From NCBI RefSeq assembly GCF_014905175.1, contig NC_057791.1:5890001-5954000 (forward strand): a DNA stretch of 64,000 bases. Direction: 5' to 3'. The notes below the pieces were generated by a model. It saw nothing but the letters and a program-made list of their open reading frames with translations. It had not been told where the DNA came from and made no database searches. Origin of the DNA: Aphidius gifuensis (taxonomy: Eukaryota; Arthropoda; Insecta; Hymenoptera; Braconidae). The position numbers and the translations under genes are program-made. Positions 10,701-22,537 of the stretch are shown one piece after another. Within the stretch, counting starts at the first letter, position 1; each line of letters opens with the position of its first letter.

Positions 10701-13160
10701 AAAAATTCACAGAAAAAATAAAATAATTTAAATTTCATTATTGTTAATAAATATATTTAAATAAAATATACACATATAAAAAAGTTATGTATATTTTTAC
10801 CTCTGCCATTAGCATTTTAATATATGTTATCACGTTTTCTTTATGAAATTCAACCATCGATGGATCAACAAAAATAGCAGTTCTTACATAATAAGGAATA
10901 GAATAGAATTCTGTAGAAATCGAATTGTTCGATGTTGAATACAGTTTTCTAGTGATTGATGCATCACTTGAATTTACAGTGAAGTTATATCCTGCAATAT
11001 AATAATAATTAAAAACAGTAAATATATTTATCTGATAATCATTGACTAATTTAAAATAAATAAATAAACTTACGATCGTAATATTTGGTCAATAAAGAGT
11101 ATTCACATTTTTCATTTATGCAGACATGCAAATTGTCATCACTACAAGGTGTACCATCAATTACTGCTCCATAATAATTACTTGAATGCTCAAGTTCACC
11201 ATCAATCAAACAATACAATCTGCATGGGTGTTCTTTGGAATTCAAATTGAAAAATTAAATTATTATATATTTATTCACACATGGATATAGATTTTGATTA
11301 CAATAAAAAATAAAAAAATTACTTTCTGAATAGTATGGTGTCATTAATGTACGGTTTTCAACATTGACTCGAGCACACTGTTGATCTCTAAAAAAAAAAT
11401 TAAAATAATAATTAATATTGATGTTGGTAAAATAAATATTTAATGTAATAAACATAAATTACCGTGTAATTGGCTTAAAGTCATCAGAAGTATTAGAACA
11501 TTTATGATTATTACAAGTTTCATTACGAATTAATTTTTGATTACCACCACCACAGTTTTCGTCACATTTTTCTAATGTCATCCCTGGACTCCAGTTTGCT
11601 CTACACATTTTATAGTAACAATCTGACCCAGCGTTACATTTAAAGTCATCTTGTATGATCTCAATCATTTTTAATATATCCCCCATCGATCCTACTGTAC
11701 AAGCTACCGTGAATGCGCATTCTGTATGAAAATGAAAAAAAAATAAAAGATCAGTATAAAAATTAAGATACATACAATATTCATTAACTTTGAACTCACC
11801 TTCGAACGAATTACTAGATAAAAAATCAAGCTTAAAAATCTTTTCACATATCTCATTTTTATAAAACATAGTCAATAGCTCTTGACTGATATAAAACAAT
11901 TTTTCATATAGCTCAATTAGCAATCTATGATTCGTATCATTCAAACAACTATTTGTTTTATTACTGATAATAAAAATAAAAATATATTAATATAAAATAT
12001 CAAATTTTATTGTAATATAATTTAAATACTATCATGAAACTTACGCAAAAAATGTGTTGATGACATTTCGAAAATAATCAGACATTTCTTGATTTAAATC
12101 ACCTTTTGTTTTTTTATCTGTGTTTAATCTATAAAATTATCGTTATAAAATAAAAGTATATGTATTTAAAAAATATTTTATAAACATTTTTTATTTACAA
12201 ATCACCAATCACATGATTAATGTGTGATGTTGTATTAACACCGTCATCAACAACAACAGCGCATCCATTTGTTGGAGAACACATTGATCCTCCCAAAGAA
12301 TATCTTTTTACATCATCTCCATATATATTTATTCTAAAAAAAAAAAACAATTATTATTTATGAAAATTTAATAAATATAGATCTACAAAAAAAATATATC
12401 AACCTTGTCAAAAGTATTCCTACATCATGTGTATCACTAGAAATGGCATGATTTTGTCTCTTCCATTGGCAAAAATTATTGAGAAATTCATTTTCGTTGG
12501 AAGTATTATTATTTGTAAAATCTTCTGTTACAACTATGAGTGCTTTCAGAGATATACGAATCGAATGTTCGCTTGAAGAATGTTGGAACATTTCTGATGT
12601 CTGATCATCATCATAGATAAATTTAGAGAAATAATTAAAAAACTAATCGAGTTTAATATAATAATAATGATGATAAAACAATTACCTTATTTATTTCTGA
12701 CATGACGTGTATTGTTAAATTTTGTTTATAGTAATCTACAGTGGCACGGTCAACAAATACAGTAATATTTATTTCATAAAAATTAGGTGTTTGGTTATCG
12801 TTTGGAGGTGTATTATCTGTAATTATTAAAATCAAAAGTTTTTTAAATTGTTTAGATTTTTTTTTATTATTTAAAAAATCAAATAATCATTTTTCTTGGA
12901 CTATACATACATGTATAAAATAGATAATAAAATACAGAAAACGTCGAAATAAAAATTAGCTAAATTGTTATCTATTTGGTATGTATAAAATCTCAGCCAC
13001 CCCGAAAGCAAAAAAAGCCTAAAATATGTTTATTTTTTTTATTGGAAAGCTCAAACTTACCAGTTGCATTTTGCCTCATTAAATCAGCTAAAATATTTGG
13101 GATAAAGAGCCCAAATAATATGACACTGATCATTGTGATCTCACACCAAATTTTTAACAT
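7775..13160 (-). CDS. Secreted tandem ADAMTS-like metalloprotease (reprolysin, M12B) with novel helical C-terminus
   Basis: Minus strand, about 17 exons. Start ATG at 13160 gives a signal peptide (hydrophobic MISVILFGLFIPNILA). Unit 1 (about 12,820-11,050): an M12B domain (EINITVFVDRATVDYY; DTHDVGILLTR; GGSMCSPTNGCAVVVDDG), then a TSP1-like segment (WSPGMTLEKCDENCGGG) and a Cys-rich segment (AVIDGTPCSDD). Its zinc site is degenerate: the segment aligned to HExxHxxGxxHD reads SHINHVIGDLLNTD. Unit 2 (about 10,990-8530): YYVRTAIFVDPSMVEFH, an intact zinc motif HEIGHALGVYHD split by an intron (donor near 10,260), a Met-turn SIMNYF, GGWGEWIPTGICSRSCGIG (TSP1) and NVIDGTPCGNDS (Cys-rich). About 200 helical residues of no family I know follow (8430-7775), with several N-x-S/T sites. 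By family it is a secreted, zinc-dependent, matrix-type protease. Parasitoid venoms often contain reprolysins, so a venom role is possible but unproven. The join of all exons into one transcript is inferred from consistent splice sites; two adjacent genes are the main alternative. Confidence 0.7.
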
Positions 13161-14059
13161 TTTAAAACTAATTATAGTATTTAAAATGTTTAAATTTTTC
13201 TGTTTGAATGAATTCAATAAATAAAATATTAATTTTATATTCAATGAAAAAATAAGTACTTTGATATAAATTTTACATATGACAAATGTTTGTTATAAAT
13301 AATTGTGTTCACTTCTGAAGAACTCGATGACTACTGTAATAGTTTTGAATTTTGTAAATTTTATTGTTAATTTTGTAAATATGTAGGTTTTTATAGAACT
13401 CGTAACAAGAATATTTCTCGTGATAATCAGCATTTAATTTTTGCTTACTTAATTTAGCTTCGGTTCAACGGACTTAAAATTTGTATGTTTCAACAAAACA
13501 AAAAGGAAAGAATTTATTGATTAAATTTAAAATATCGGATTACATCGCGAAAATCGAGTACTCCACACATGTAAATAAAATTGAGCTTTATTGTTACCTA
13601 TGCATATAGATATATATAGAATATACAATTTTTTTAATTAATTATTTGATAAATCATCTGCGTCAATAGACATCAAAATGAAGAATGATGATATAGCAGC
13701 AAAAAAATAACTATTAATAAAAAAATCCAGGTCAATAGACAAACACACAATCACCAACTGTGGGACTATACATATATATATGTATATGACGCACGACCTA
13801 GTTAATTTTTGACTATTTTATCAAAAAAATATTGTTTTCTGAGAATCTTTTTAAAATATATTCTAGCAATCAATAAAAACTGATACTTTTGTTCCATGTA
13901 CGTCAGTAATAAACGAAACTACGCACATTAAACTCTGATAATTTAGTTAAAAATAATTTCTTATTTTTCTTCATCTATAGTGAGTCAGTAAAAATATAAA
14001 TAAAAATAAAATTTTATATAATTACAAATCACAGGTAAAATCATAATTTGTTATGTATA
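13161..14059. other. Upstream region of the metalloprotease gene
   Basis: No coding signal found. AT-rich, and it presumably contains the promoter and 5' UTR of the minus-strand metalloprotease gene. Parts (13,180-13,330 and 13,540-13,620, for example 'aaattgagctttattgttacctatgcat') recur at 21,170-21,300 and 21,415-21,455 beside the relic exon. Confidence 0.5.
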
Positions 14060-14947
14060 TGGGGCATTCCAAGTCAAATCACCGAGTCATCGGCCTGACC
14101 CCTACCGATTCACTTGGAAATTTTTTTCTAGGTGTATTTTGGACCAAAAAACGACCTTATTTTTTTTCAATTTTTTTCCACCATTTTTACACCATAAAAT
14201 AATTTTTTTTTTCCTACTATCGAGTATTTCTCAAATTAGACCAGGTTTAAAATTCTGAAATTTTTCCTATATCATCTCGAGGTAAAAACAAGTCACCGAT
14301 AAAAATTTGGGAATGGGCCGAGAATAATTACTAATTTTTTTATAACTGATTAAAAAAAAAATTTTTTACCAATTTTAAAATAATCGAATTTTAGAATAAT
14401 CTAATAATGGTTTCTTGTAGAGAAATCAAAAATAAAAATAAATGATATCTTGGCAAATTTTGGTTCTTTCCATATTTCGAGGGTAAAAGCTTCAAAAATT
14501 GAATTTTAAGCATCGCAGTTTTCCTATCTTTCCATCTTTAAATATAGGGAAAAACAAAATTCATCAAGATATCATTTATTTTTATTTTTGATTTCTCTAC
14601 AAGAAACCATTATTAAATTTTTCTATTTTTAAAATTCGTAAAAAAAATTTTTTTTAATCAGTTATAAAAAGATTAGTAATTATTCTCGGCCCATTCTCAA
14701 ATTTTTATGGGTGACTTGTTTTTACCTCGAGATGATATGGGAAAAATTTCAGAATTTTAAACCTGGTCTAATTTGAGAAATAATCGATAGTAGGAAAAAA
14801 AAAATTATTTTATGGTGTAAAAATGGTGGAAAAAAATTGAAAAAAAATAAGGTCGTTTTTTGGTCCAAAATACACCTAGAAAAAAATTTCCAAGTGAATC
14901 GGTAGGGGTCAGGCCGATGACTCGGTGATTTGACTTGGAATGCCCCA
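14060..14947. mobile_element. Large palindromic (fold-back) non-autonomous transposon
   Basis: The arms at about 14,060-14,453 and 14,563-14,947 are nearly perfect reverse complements, separated by a loop of about 110 bp. The ends are tggggcattccaagtcaaat and its complement. TA dinucleotides at 14,058-14,059 and 14,948-14,949 could be a Tc1/mariner-type target duplication, but the surrounding TATAT makes other lengths possible. It has no transposase ORF. A transcript through it would form a hairpin of about 390 bp. Confidence 0.85.
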
Positions 14948-15092
14948 TATATTTATAATTTTTATTTAATTCCAATTTATTTCCAAAATTATATTAACAA
15001 TCACTTTCATTTCAAACATTGAAAATAATTTTGAATTATATATAATTTTGAAAATCATGAATTGTAATCGTAATAAAAACTTCTATATACAG

Positions 15093-15500
15093 TTGTGCTT
15101 GCGATGCTTTGTTAAAAGTGTTAAATAACCAGAACAATTGGGAAATTCTTATTATGTTGGTGTGTTTGATAACAAATTCACTATCGATCAAAAGACGCAT
15201 AAACTTGGACAGCTCATTCCATCACTGGTTGATGTCTACAATTGTTCAACACTTTAAAAAGCCTTTGCAACCTTTTTTAAATAATAAAAAAAATACTGGT
15301 ATGATAGATATCATTGAGAAACTCATTTTAAATGATGATAAAATTATTCTTCTTTTTACAAGTACAAATTTGCATACTGAAGTTTGCAGACTTCAATAAT
15401 TATTAATAAATTAACAATGAGTAAATATCCAGCTATTGCGATTCCAATCATTGATAAATTAAATTCTTGATCCCCAAATATCAATATCAATAATCTACCA
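15093..15500 (+). pseudogene. Decayed 3' end of the helical-repeat gene (right copy)
   Basis: Homologous to 2145-2605, with many indels: 'tgatgctttgttgaaagtgtta' has become 'gcgatgctttgttaaaagtgtta', and a block of about 15 bp is missing before 'atgtctacaattg'. The frame 15,109-15,399 still reads MSTIVQHFKKPLQPFLNN and KNTGMIDIIEKLILNDDK before a stop. No start and no 5' portion exist, so this is a relic carried in the duplication. Confidence 0.75.
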
Positions 15501-16238
15501 AAACGATAATTGAATACGTACTTTAAATTAATTTTTTTTTTTGTTATTTCACAAATTTATTAAAATACATTTATATAACATTATCGGAGAAATTAAATAA
15601 ACAAAAAAAGATTCACAAAAATTTTTAATTATTTTGTTGTATTTATTTACCACCAATACCAATGTATATGTTGTATTTTAAAATAGATAAAAACAAATAA
15701 ACATATGAGTGAGTTATATAAAAAACTTGAAATAAGAAGAGAAATATTTTTGTTTATTTATTCATTTATTTATTCATAAAAAAACATAGCGGGATAATCC
15801 TTAATTACAGTTATATATTAATTAATTTCGATTGTAATAAATTTTATATATTGAAATTTATTAATATTGACAAACAAATATTTATTAATTTAAATAAAAA
15901 TTCTACTAAAGCTGGAAAATATATACAGACACTAGAAGAAATGATTTTTTTTTTTTAGCTATTAAAAAGATAAAAAAGTAAAGTTAAAATTTTTATTTGT
16001 TTTTTATTACTTTGGTTAGTTTGAAATATTTTTTAATATTACAATATTTTTTTAAAATAATATTGTAATATTATTAGTTTTCAAATATTTAAAAAAAAAA
16101 AAAAATAATAATTTATTGAAAAATTTAAACATTCAACTTAATCTGAAAATATTTTATTTTTTTAGTAAAAATACCATAAATTTTTTTATTTATTTTTATT
16201 TTCTTCATCAGGTTCATCAGCTGTTCCTTTATTGTCAA
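15501..16238. other. AT-rich 3' flank (right copy)
   Basis: Counterpart of 2604-3286. No gene. It differs from the left copy by small indels and an extra segment near 15,900-15,935 ('ctactaaagctggaaaatata') that also occurs upstream of the calpain genes near 7295 and 20,315. Confidence 0.5.
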
Positions 16239-19200
16239 TTAATTTTTTTTTTCTTGTTTCTTTTTCCAAAATCGAGGAAACATGTCATGATATTCTTTAT
16301 TCAAATTTCTATCTCTTTTATGACTTACTGCAAGTGTATTTTGTATTTTATCTGTCATAAAAAACATTAGTTAAACTAATCGAAAAATTTAATTTTAATT
16401 GATTATTTTATTTTCGTTTTTTTTTTAATACCAAATATCAAGGTAACATCAACAACAGCTTGTACAAATTGGTAAAAAAAAATATCAACGTCATTTCCAT
16501 GTTTCTGAAATATAGTTGCAATAATATCATATGTTAATTCAAAATCAATGTCATCCAAAAGGTTTCCCAATTTTTCAAACGGAACAGAAAAATACAAAGA
16601 AAATGCATATTTGTCAAATTTTTCCTAATAACAATAATAATTATCAGATTATTTAAACTTATGAATAAAGCATTATTATTAGTATTTTTTTTTTTCTTTA
16701 CTTTTAGTTCATTGATGAAGTGAATAATCATTTTAAATTGTTGTATATTAATTCTTAATTCATGAATTTTAGGTTCATTAAAATTTTCAAAATTTTTTAT
16801 ACCATCATTGTCATGCACCATTAATACCAAGTCTTGACATAATTTTGCATTAAATTCCTCACAATACGATCCTGTTGATAGAATAACAATATTATTTTTC
16901 AATTTTTTTATTAAATAGAAAAAATAATATACTCTGTAAAATATATTATGTATCAAATTATAAAGCAATTTTTTTATGTTACCAAATTTATTTTTGATAG
17001 CATACACAATCGAGATATAGTCATTAAAATGAATTAATCCATCAGCGTTTTTAAAGAGTCTATATATAACATTCACAGTATTTATATTAATAGAATATCC
17101 GGTTATTCTTAATAAACCTTTTATAGAACCAGGTTTTATATATCCAGGAAAATCTTGTTCTCCATATTTTTCAATTACCTCCTTGAATAAATAAAAAGCA
17201 CATGCATATCAATGATAATGTTTCTTTAAAAAATAAAAAAAAATTTTAAATAACAAAAATAATTTATAAATAATACTTGAATAATTAATATTATTTTTGA
17301 TATTGTTAATTGAGACAATTTTCTTTGAGGCACCAATTTTTTCATTGCCAACAATTCCAGCTCTGCAGAAATAACTGTGTCATCAAGCTCGTGTTTAATA
17401 TAACCTGGTGTAATTAAATTATATAGTAATTAATAAATAATAAAGTATAATGATTCATTATTAATGAATAAGAAATAAATAAAAAATTTTTACATACAAT
17501 TTCTATTCAATGAAAATTTGTCATCTTTTAAAATATTATATAAGTCTTTAAAATTGATTGTTAAATCAACGCTCATTTTTTCAAAAAGTTTATGATCACT
17601 GTCAAGTAGGTCTATATTTTTTGTTGACATATCTTTTAACTGTGATGAAATAATTATTAAAATAAATGATGATAATATAAATTACACCAATTTATCTTTT
17701 CGGTGATGGGGGGTATATAAATGTCTCGATCATACACTCTGAATTAAATAATAAAAAAAATATGTTGAATTTAATTTATCAGTTGAAACTAATTTTATTA
17801 TTATTGTCATTTTAATTTATCAATTAAGCTTACTCTAAAATATTATCATGTTCAGATAGTATTTGCAGATAAAAAGTTGCTCCCTTGAATGTATCCTTTA
17901 TATATGGAGTAATGTAGTACGTTCCAGGTTTCAAATCAAATCGTTTACTTACTTGCCCTTTAGATCCGAATTGACGAGATCTATGATTATGTTTAATAAA
18001 ACTATTAAACAGTGATTTTGGTACTCTTGATGTATCATCATTATTAAGCTGAAGGCGTAAATTTTTTATTTCATCAATAAGAATTTACTCTTCAAAGAAA
18101 TTTATTATTATAAAATTGATAATAATATGTCAACTTACTGATATCATTTCAAAGTATATTAAACTAGTTGAAATTTTTTCTAAATCATGTCTACGTTTTA
18201 ATGAGATACCAATAAGAACAGTAGATGTATTTTTTCCTTCGTCTGACTTTGTCAATACCATACGATACTGTGGATTAATTTTATAAAAATTATTGGATAC
18301 TATTTGCTTTGGCATTACTGCTCCCATAAATTTTCCTTCGATTGCTGATAATGCCAATTTTTTTCCAGTATTTGAATAGGGTGTTACAGTTATTTGATTG
18401 GGCGTCAAATTACAAATTTCAACATATGAAAAATACTTAATGAAATCATCATATAGAATCCAACTTTCTCCATCAATTTCAGTATCTAATTTTGATTCTA
18501 GAGTAGCCTGGTTGAAAAAATATTTGATATTACCGTGATAGAGATGCTTAGATACTCGACCCTGTGGATTCCGGATACGTATGAGTTTAAATTCACCATC
18601 AATTTTATCTATTGTTACTGTTTTTACAGCTGTTATAGCATAAGAGTGATAAGGCAAAAGATGCAATACAGGCGTTTTAAACTTTTGAAATTCTTCTTGA
18701 TTGACAGTCGTACAACTTATCATTGTAGATCTATCTTTTGCATTTTGAATAATTTTAAATAATTTATTTGATGTAGATTTTATAATGTATGTTTCAGATA
18801 TACATCCTGATAAATCTTGCATTGATATTTTAGAAAAACCACCAATGAGATTTTTGTATGATCGATAAAGTAATTTTGCGTAAGCTTTTTCAATCAATGC
18901 TGGCTAAAATAAATGCTTTGTTATTGTATTGTTCTTAAAAATTAAAAATTAAAATTTCAACAAACCCAAAACTCGTTGGGATATCCTGAAGATGCATAAA
19001 TTAGTGTTTTTTGTACAGTTGGAAGACGATCATCAATGACAACGTCAACCCATGTTCCAGCTTGCCAAAATCTGTTGATAATAATTTTTTTTTTTTTTTT
19101 CATAACAAAGCTATTTCAAAATAATTATGTAGTATATATTTACCTGAAGTGAAATATTCCAGCATAATTTTTAGCATTGAATGTCTGGTCGTGTGGTGAG

Positions 19201-19875
19201 ACAATGAATCGAAATAAATTTGGATAATATTGAAGATGTAAAAGTCCAACGACAAACCAGCAATCACCTAGTTTTCCTTGCTTCACGTGAAAAGGTTTTT
19301 TATTATCAATAAATATGACAGGCTCTTGTAGCTTTTCTACAATATCCTGAAAAATATTTATAATAATAAAATATATGAAGGTATAATATATAATTATATA
19401 TATTTTCATTTATTTTTACTACCTTTGGTCTTAAATCATTTTGTCCTGAGTTAAGAAATAATTCTTTTGGAAATTGGGGGTCTTCGAACAGCTTATGGTC
19501 GTCGAATGCTTCTTTTTGAAGATGAAAGAAATCCTGTTCTTGTAATTCAATCATTTCACCATTTTTATACTCTGTCAACTGAAATAATTCATATACGAAT
19601 AAATAATTGTGCATTTGAAAATATTGTTATACAATAGTTTTGAGATAACCTGGACATTTTCCAGTTTTAATTGCTGAAGACTTCTGTCGGACGGAATTCT
19701 TTGAAGCTCTGTTGAACTTCTGCTAGTGCTGGGCTCATCTCTTGAACAATGACCTTGAAAAATTATTTGCCATTAAATTTTATTGTCAAGGTATATTATT
19801 TTAAAAATTAAATATTAATAAATTACCAATATGTTGATTCAACATAATCACCATAAAAACACAAGTTACTTTCAT
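16239..19875 (-). CDS. Calpain-like cysteine protease with apparent signal peptide, copy 2
   Basis: Minus strand, start ATG at 19875. Exon 1 (19,875-19,827) plus exon 2 (from 19,753) encode MKVTCVFMVIMLNQHIGHC, a plausible secretion signal, which is unusual because calpains are cytosolic. Further exons: 19,578-19,423; 19,346-19,144 with the catalytic Cys in QGKLGDCWFVVGLLHL; 19,071-18,966; and 18,903-18,139 with the catalytic His in LPYHSYAITAVK and Asn in RIRNPQGR (the usual NPWG Trp is Gln here), then domain III (SWILYDDFIKYFSYVEI, KINPQYRMVLTKSDEG). More exons down to TAA 16,241-16,239 encode EF-hand (PEF)-like segments, apparently a repeated PEF block. By family it is a Ca-dependent papain-fold protease. 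The donor near 17,695 is aaaag|ATaaat where copy 1 has GT, so the EF-hand region may be mis-spliced. The catalytic half looks intact. Functional status is uncertain. Confidence 0.72.
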
Positions 19876-20809
19876 TATTGCATAATTCATTTATATATTA
19901 TTTAAATATATATTTTGTCTTTTTCAAAGTATCTGATAGTTCTGATCAGAATACAGTAGATATATTTATATTACGAAATAATAACCAATTGTAATTTTTT
20001 AAAGTATATTTTATGCTCAGGAATTTGTGTTGTTGCAGTATTTATTTTGATATTCATGTTGTCATAAAATATTTAATAGTATTTGCTATGATAAATTACG
20101 TTAACTGACATTTTTTATTTTATAATATTATCAAGCAATCTATGTAATATTTTAAAATTGAAAAAAAACCAAACAAATATATTTTTAAAATAAATATTCT
20201 TTTTTTAAAACAGTGAATTATTTGGTAAAACTTGAAATTAAACGAGAAATATATATTGAAATAAATTATCATTGACAATAAATATTTATCGACTTACATT
20301 AAAATTCTACTGAAGCTGGAAAATATGTATATAGAAACTATTGAATACATCATGAATTTAAACAAATCGTTATTTATAAAAAATATTATTCACCAAGGTT
20401 AAAGCGAAAAAGAAAAAAAACTTGCAGCTATTTATTTTTAAAATATTTTTTTTTTTAGCTATTAAAAAGATAAAAAAGTAAAGTTAAAATTTTTATTTGT
20501 TTTTTATTACTTTGGTTAGTTGAAATATTCTTTCACAAAGCATAATTTACAATATTATTAATTTTCAAATGTTTAAAGGAAAAAAAATAATAATTTGATG
20601 AAAAATTTAAACATTTAATTTAATCTGAACATTTGATTTAATTAAGAGGAATATATTTTATTTTTTTAATAGAAACACTATAAATTTTTTTATTTAATTT
20701 CCGTTTTTTTGTCATATGTTTTCTTCGAAGCTTAATTTTTTTAGTTTTTTTTTTATTTACATTTTTCATCAAAAGGTTGAGGCAATTTTCTTCAAGTATA
20801 ATAATTAAT
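19876..20809. other. Upstream flank of calpain copy 2
   Basis: AT-rich; no gene seen. Homologous to 6930-7480 up to about 20,530. The stretch 20,455-20,640 then resembles the 3' flank at 15,955-16,140 in plus orientation, announcing the inverted calpain fragment that follows. Confidence 0.5.
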
Positions 20810-21130
20810 AAGTTATTAAATATTATAATTTAATTACACCAGATCATATTGCACAGGAACTTGATGACACAGTCGTTTTAGAGGTGGAATTATTGGCAAT
20901 AAAAAAATTAGTGCCTCACAGAAAATTGTCTCATTTAACAATAGCAAAAACAATATTAATTACTCAAGTATTATTTATTAATTTTTTTATTTAAGTTATT
21001 GATATGCATGTGTTTTTTATTTATTCAAGGAAGTTGAATCAGCTAAAATATTTGGGATAAAGAGCCCAAATAATATGACACATTGTGATCTCAAACTAAA
21101 TTTTTCAACATTTCAAAACTGATTTTAGTT
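20810..21130 (+). pseudogene. Mosaic relic: inverted calpain EF-hand exon fused to a metalloprotease first exon
   Basis: At 20,850-20,965 the plus strand reads QELDDTVVLEVELLAIKKL, then VPHRKLSHLTIAKTILI. This is the same exon that both calpain genes carry on the minus strand (HELDDTVISAELELLAMKK), so it is inverted. At 21,045 the sequence jumps mid-intron or mid-exon into 'aatcagctaaaatatttgggataaagagc', which is the signal-peptide exon of the metalloprotease (13,082-13,160), with a premature stop on the minus strand. It is a rearrangement product with no intact gene. Confidence 0.75.
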
Positions 21131-22537
21131 TTTAAAATGTTTGAGTTTTTAAAATGTTTGAAAAATAAAAATAAAATATTAATTTTATATATTTAATGAG
21201 GAAATAAATGCTTTGATACAAATTTTAAATACGGAATATGTTTGTTAAAAATAGTTGTGTTCACTTCTGAAGAATTCGATGACTACTGTAATGTATAAGT
21301 ATGAGTTTCTTTTGAATTCTGTCAATTTTATTTTATCATAAAAAAAATAATAAAAAAAAAATTTTTTTTGGCTATATTCGGCTATAAAATATATAAGAAA
21401 ATATGAAGAACGCGTAAATAAAATTGAGCTTTATTGTTACCTATGCATAGATATATATGATTTTTTTAAAGTTGTTTTCAAATGAAATTCCCGTAATTTA
21501 ATTTTCGATTTTTTTTTTTTAATGTTTAAATGAAATAATTATCTATTTGGTGGAATTTTTTTCGTAATTTTCCTCTGCGTCAAAATCCAGATAATTAGTG
21601 TCAAAGTTGACAACTTTAACACGCAAGCATAGGGAGTATAGGTACGTTTGCGCTTGTACTTTTAAAACTCTTAATTTAAATTTTGATTTTTTTCTACAGA
21701 TTTGTACACTTTACAAATACGAAATCAATGAAAAAAAAATTATCCATTTCCTCAGTGCCGTTTAAAAGATATTGGCTAATTACTTTTTAAATTTACGAGT
21801 TTCAACCGGCTGAATTACATTGAAAATTTGGGGTACGTTCCAATACCGCCGTTCGGTTTTATTCTTCTAGCTCTATCCTTCTCTCTACCTCTTCTGGCTC
21901 AATCTTCCATCTCTTCTTCTATCCTTCTCTTACAAGAAATGTACGGTTTTGGAACTTCCCCCTGAATGTTTATTGCTAGAGTAGTATTAGTGTCTGTAAA
22001 TATAAGCCGGCAACACTCACACTACTTATGACGCATCAGTAAAGTGAAAAGATTTTAGGCATGAGGGGGCGCTATAAATTTTTTATTTAACATGCGTTTG
22101 TAAGTACCCTTGTGAACCCAAAACGTCGCCCGGTCATGCGATTTAAAAACAACAACAACACTCGTTACAGCTAGCTGGCCAATTAGCATGATCGAACCAA
22201 AACTGACCTAAACCAGCAGGACAATAGCCTATAAAACAATACGGCAAAAGAGTTGACTTATTTTAGCATTGTTTACATAATACATTGTTGAAAGTTTCAC
22301 GTGTTTCAGATCAATCTTGCATTATTGTCATTCGAAAAAATTAACATAGAGGTAAATAAATAATAACAGGATCAGTAATTAATATATGTTGGGTATTCAT
22401 CTATTATTATCATTATATATCAATGTAACCTCTTTTTTATTCTATATTTTTAGAAGTTATCACGTGTCATTGCACAACTGGCAACAAAAGTCAAGATATT
22501 AATAAATTAAATAAATATATTTTGATACACACTTACA
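21131..22537. other. Upstream region of the eIF4G-like gene
   Basis: No protein-coding gene seen. Contains the remainder of the metalloprotease upstream copy (to about 21,460), a small inverted-repeat element at 21,830-21,962, and a locally less AT-rich stretch (21,980-22,330) that probably includes the promoter of the plus-strand gene. A 5' UTR intron is possible: 'gaggtaaata' near 22,350 with 'tttttag' near 22,453. Confidence 0.45.
21830..21962. mobile_element. Small inverted-repeat element (possible MITE)
   Basis: The left end ggggtacgttccaataccg and the right end cggttttggaacttccccc are imperfect inverted repeats bounding about 133 bp of CT-rich sequence ('ctatccttctc' twice). No clear target-site duplication. 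It could also be a chance hairpin. Confidence 0.45.

Larger units (their letters stand above)
15090..20530. repeat. Segmental duplication, right copy
   Basis: Collinear with 2150-7500 (see that entry). This copy has the empty site for the TTAA element near 17,108 and retains the full catalytic region of the calpain-like gene. Its copy of the helical gene 3' end is heavily decayed. Confidence 0.85.
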
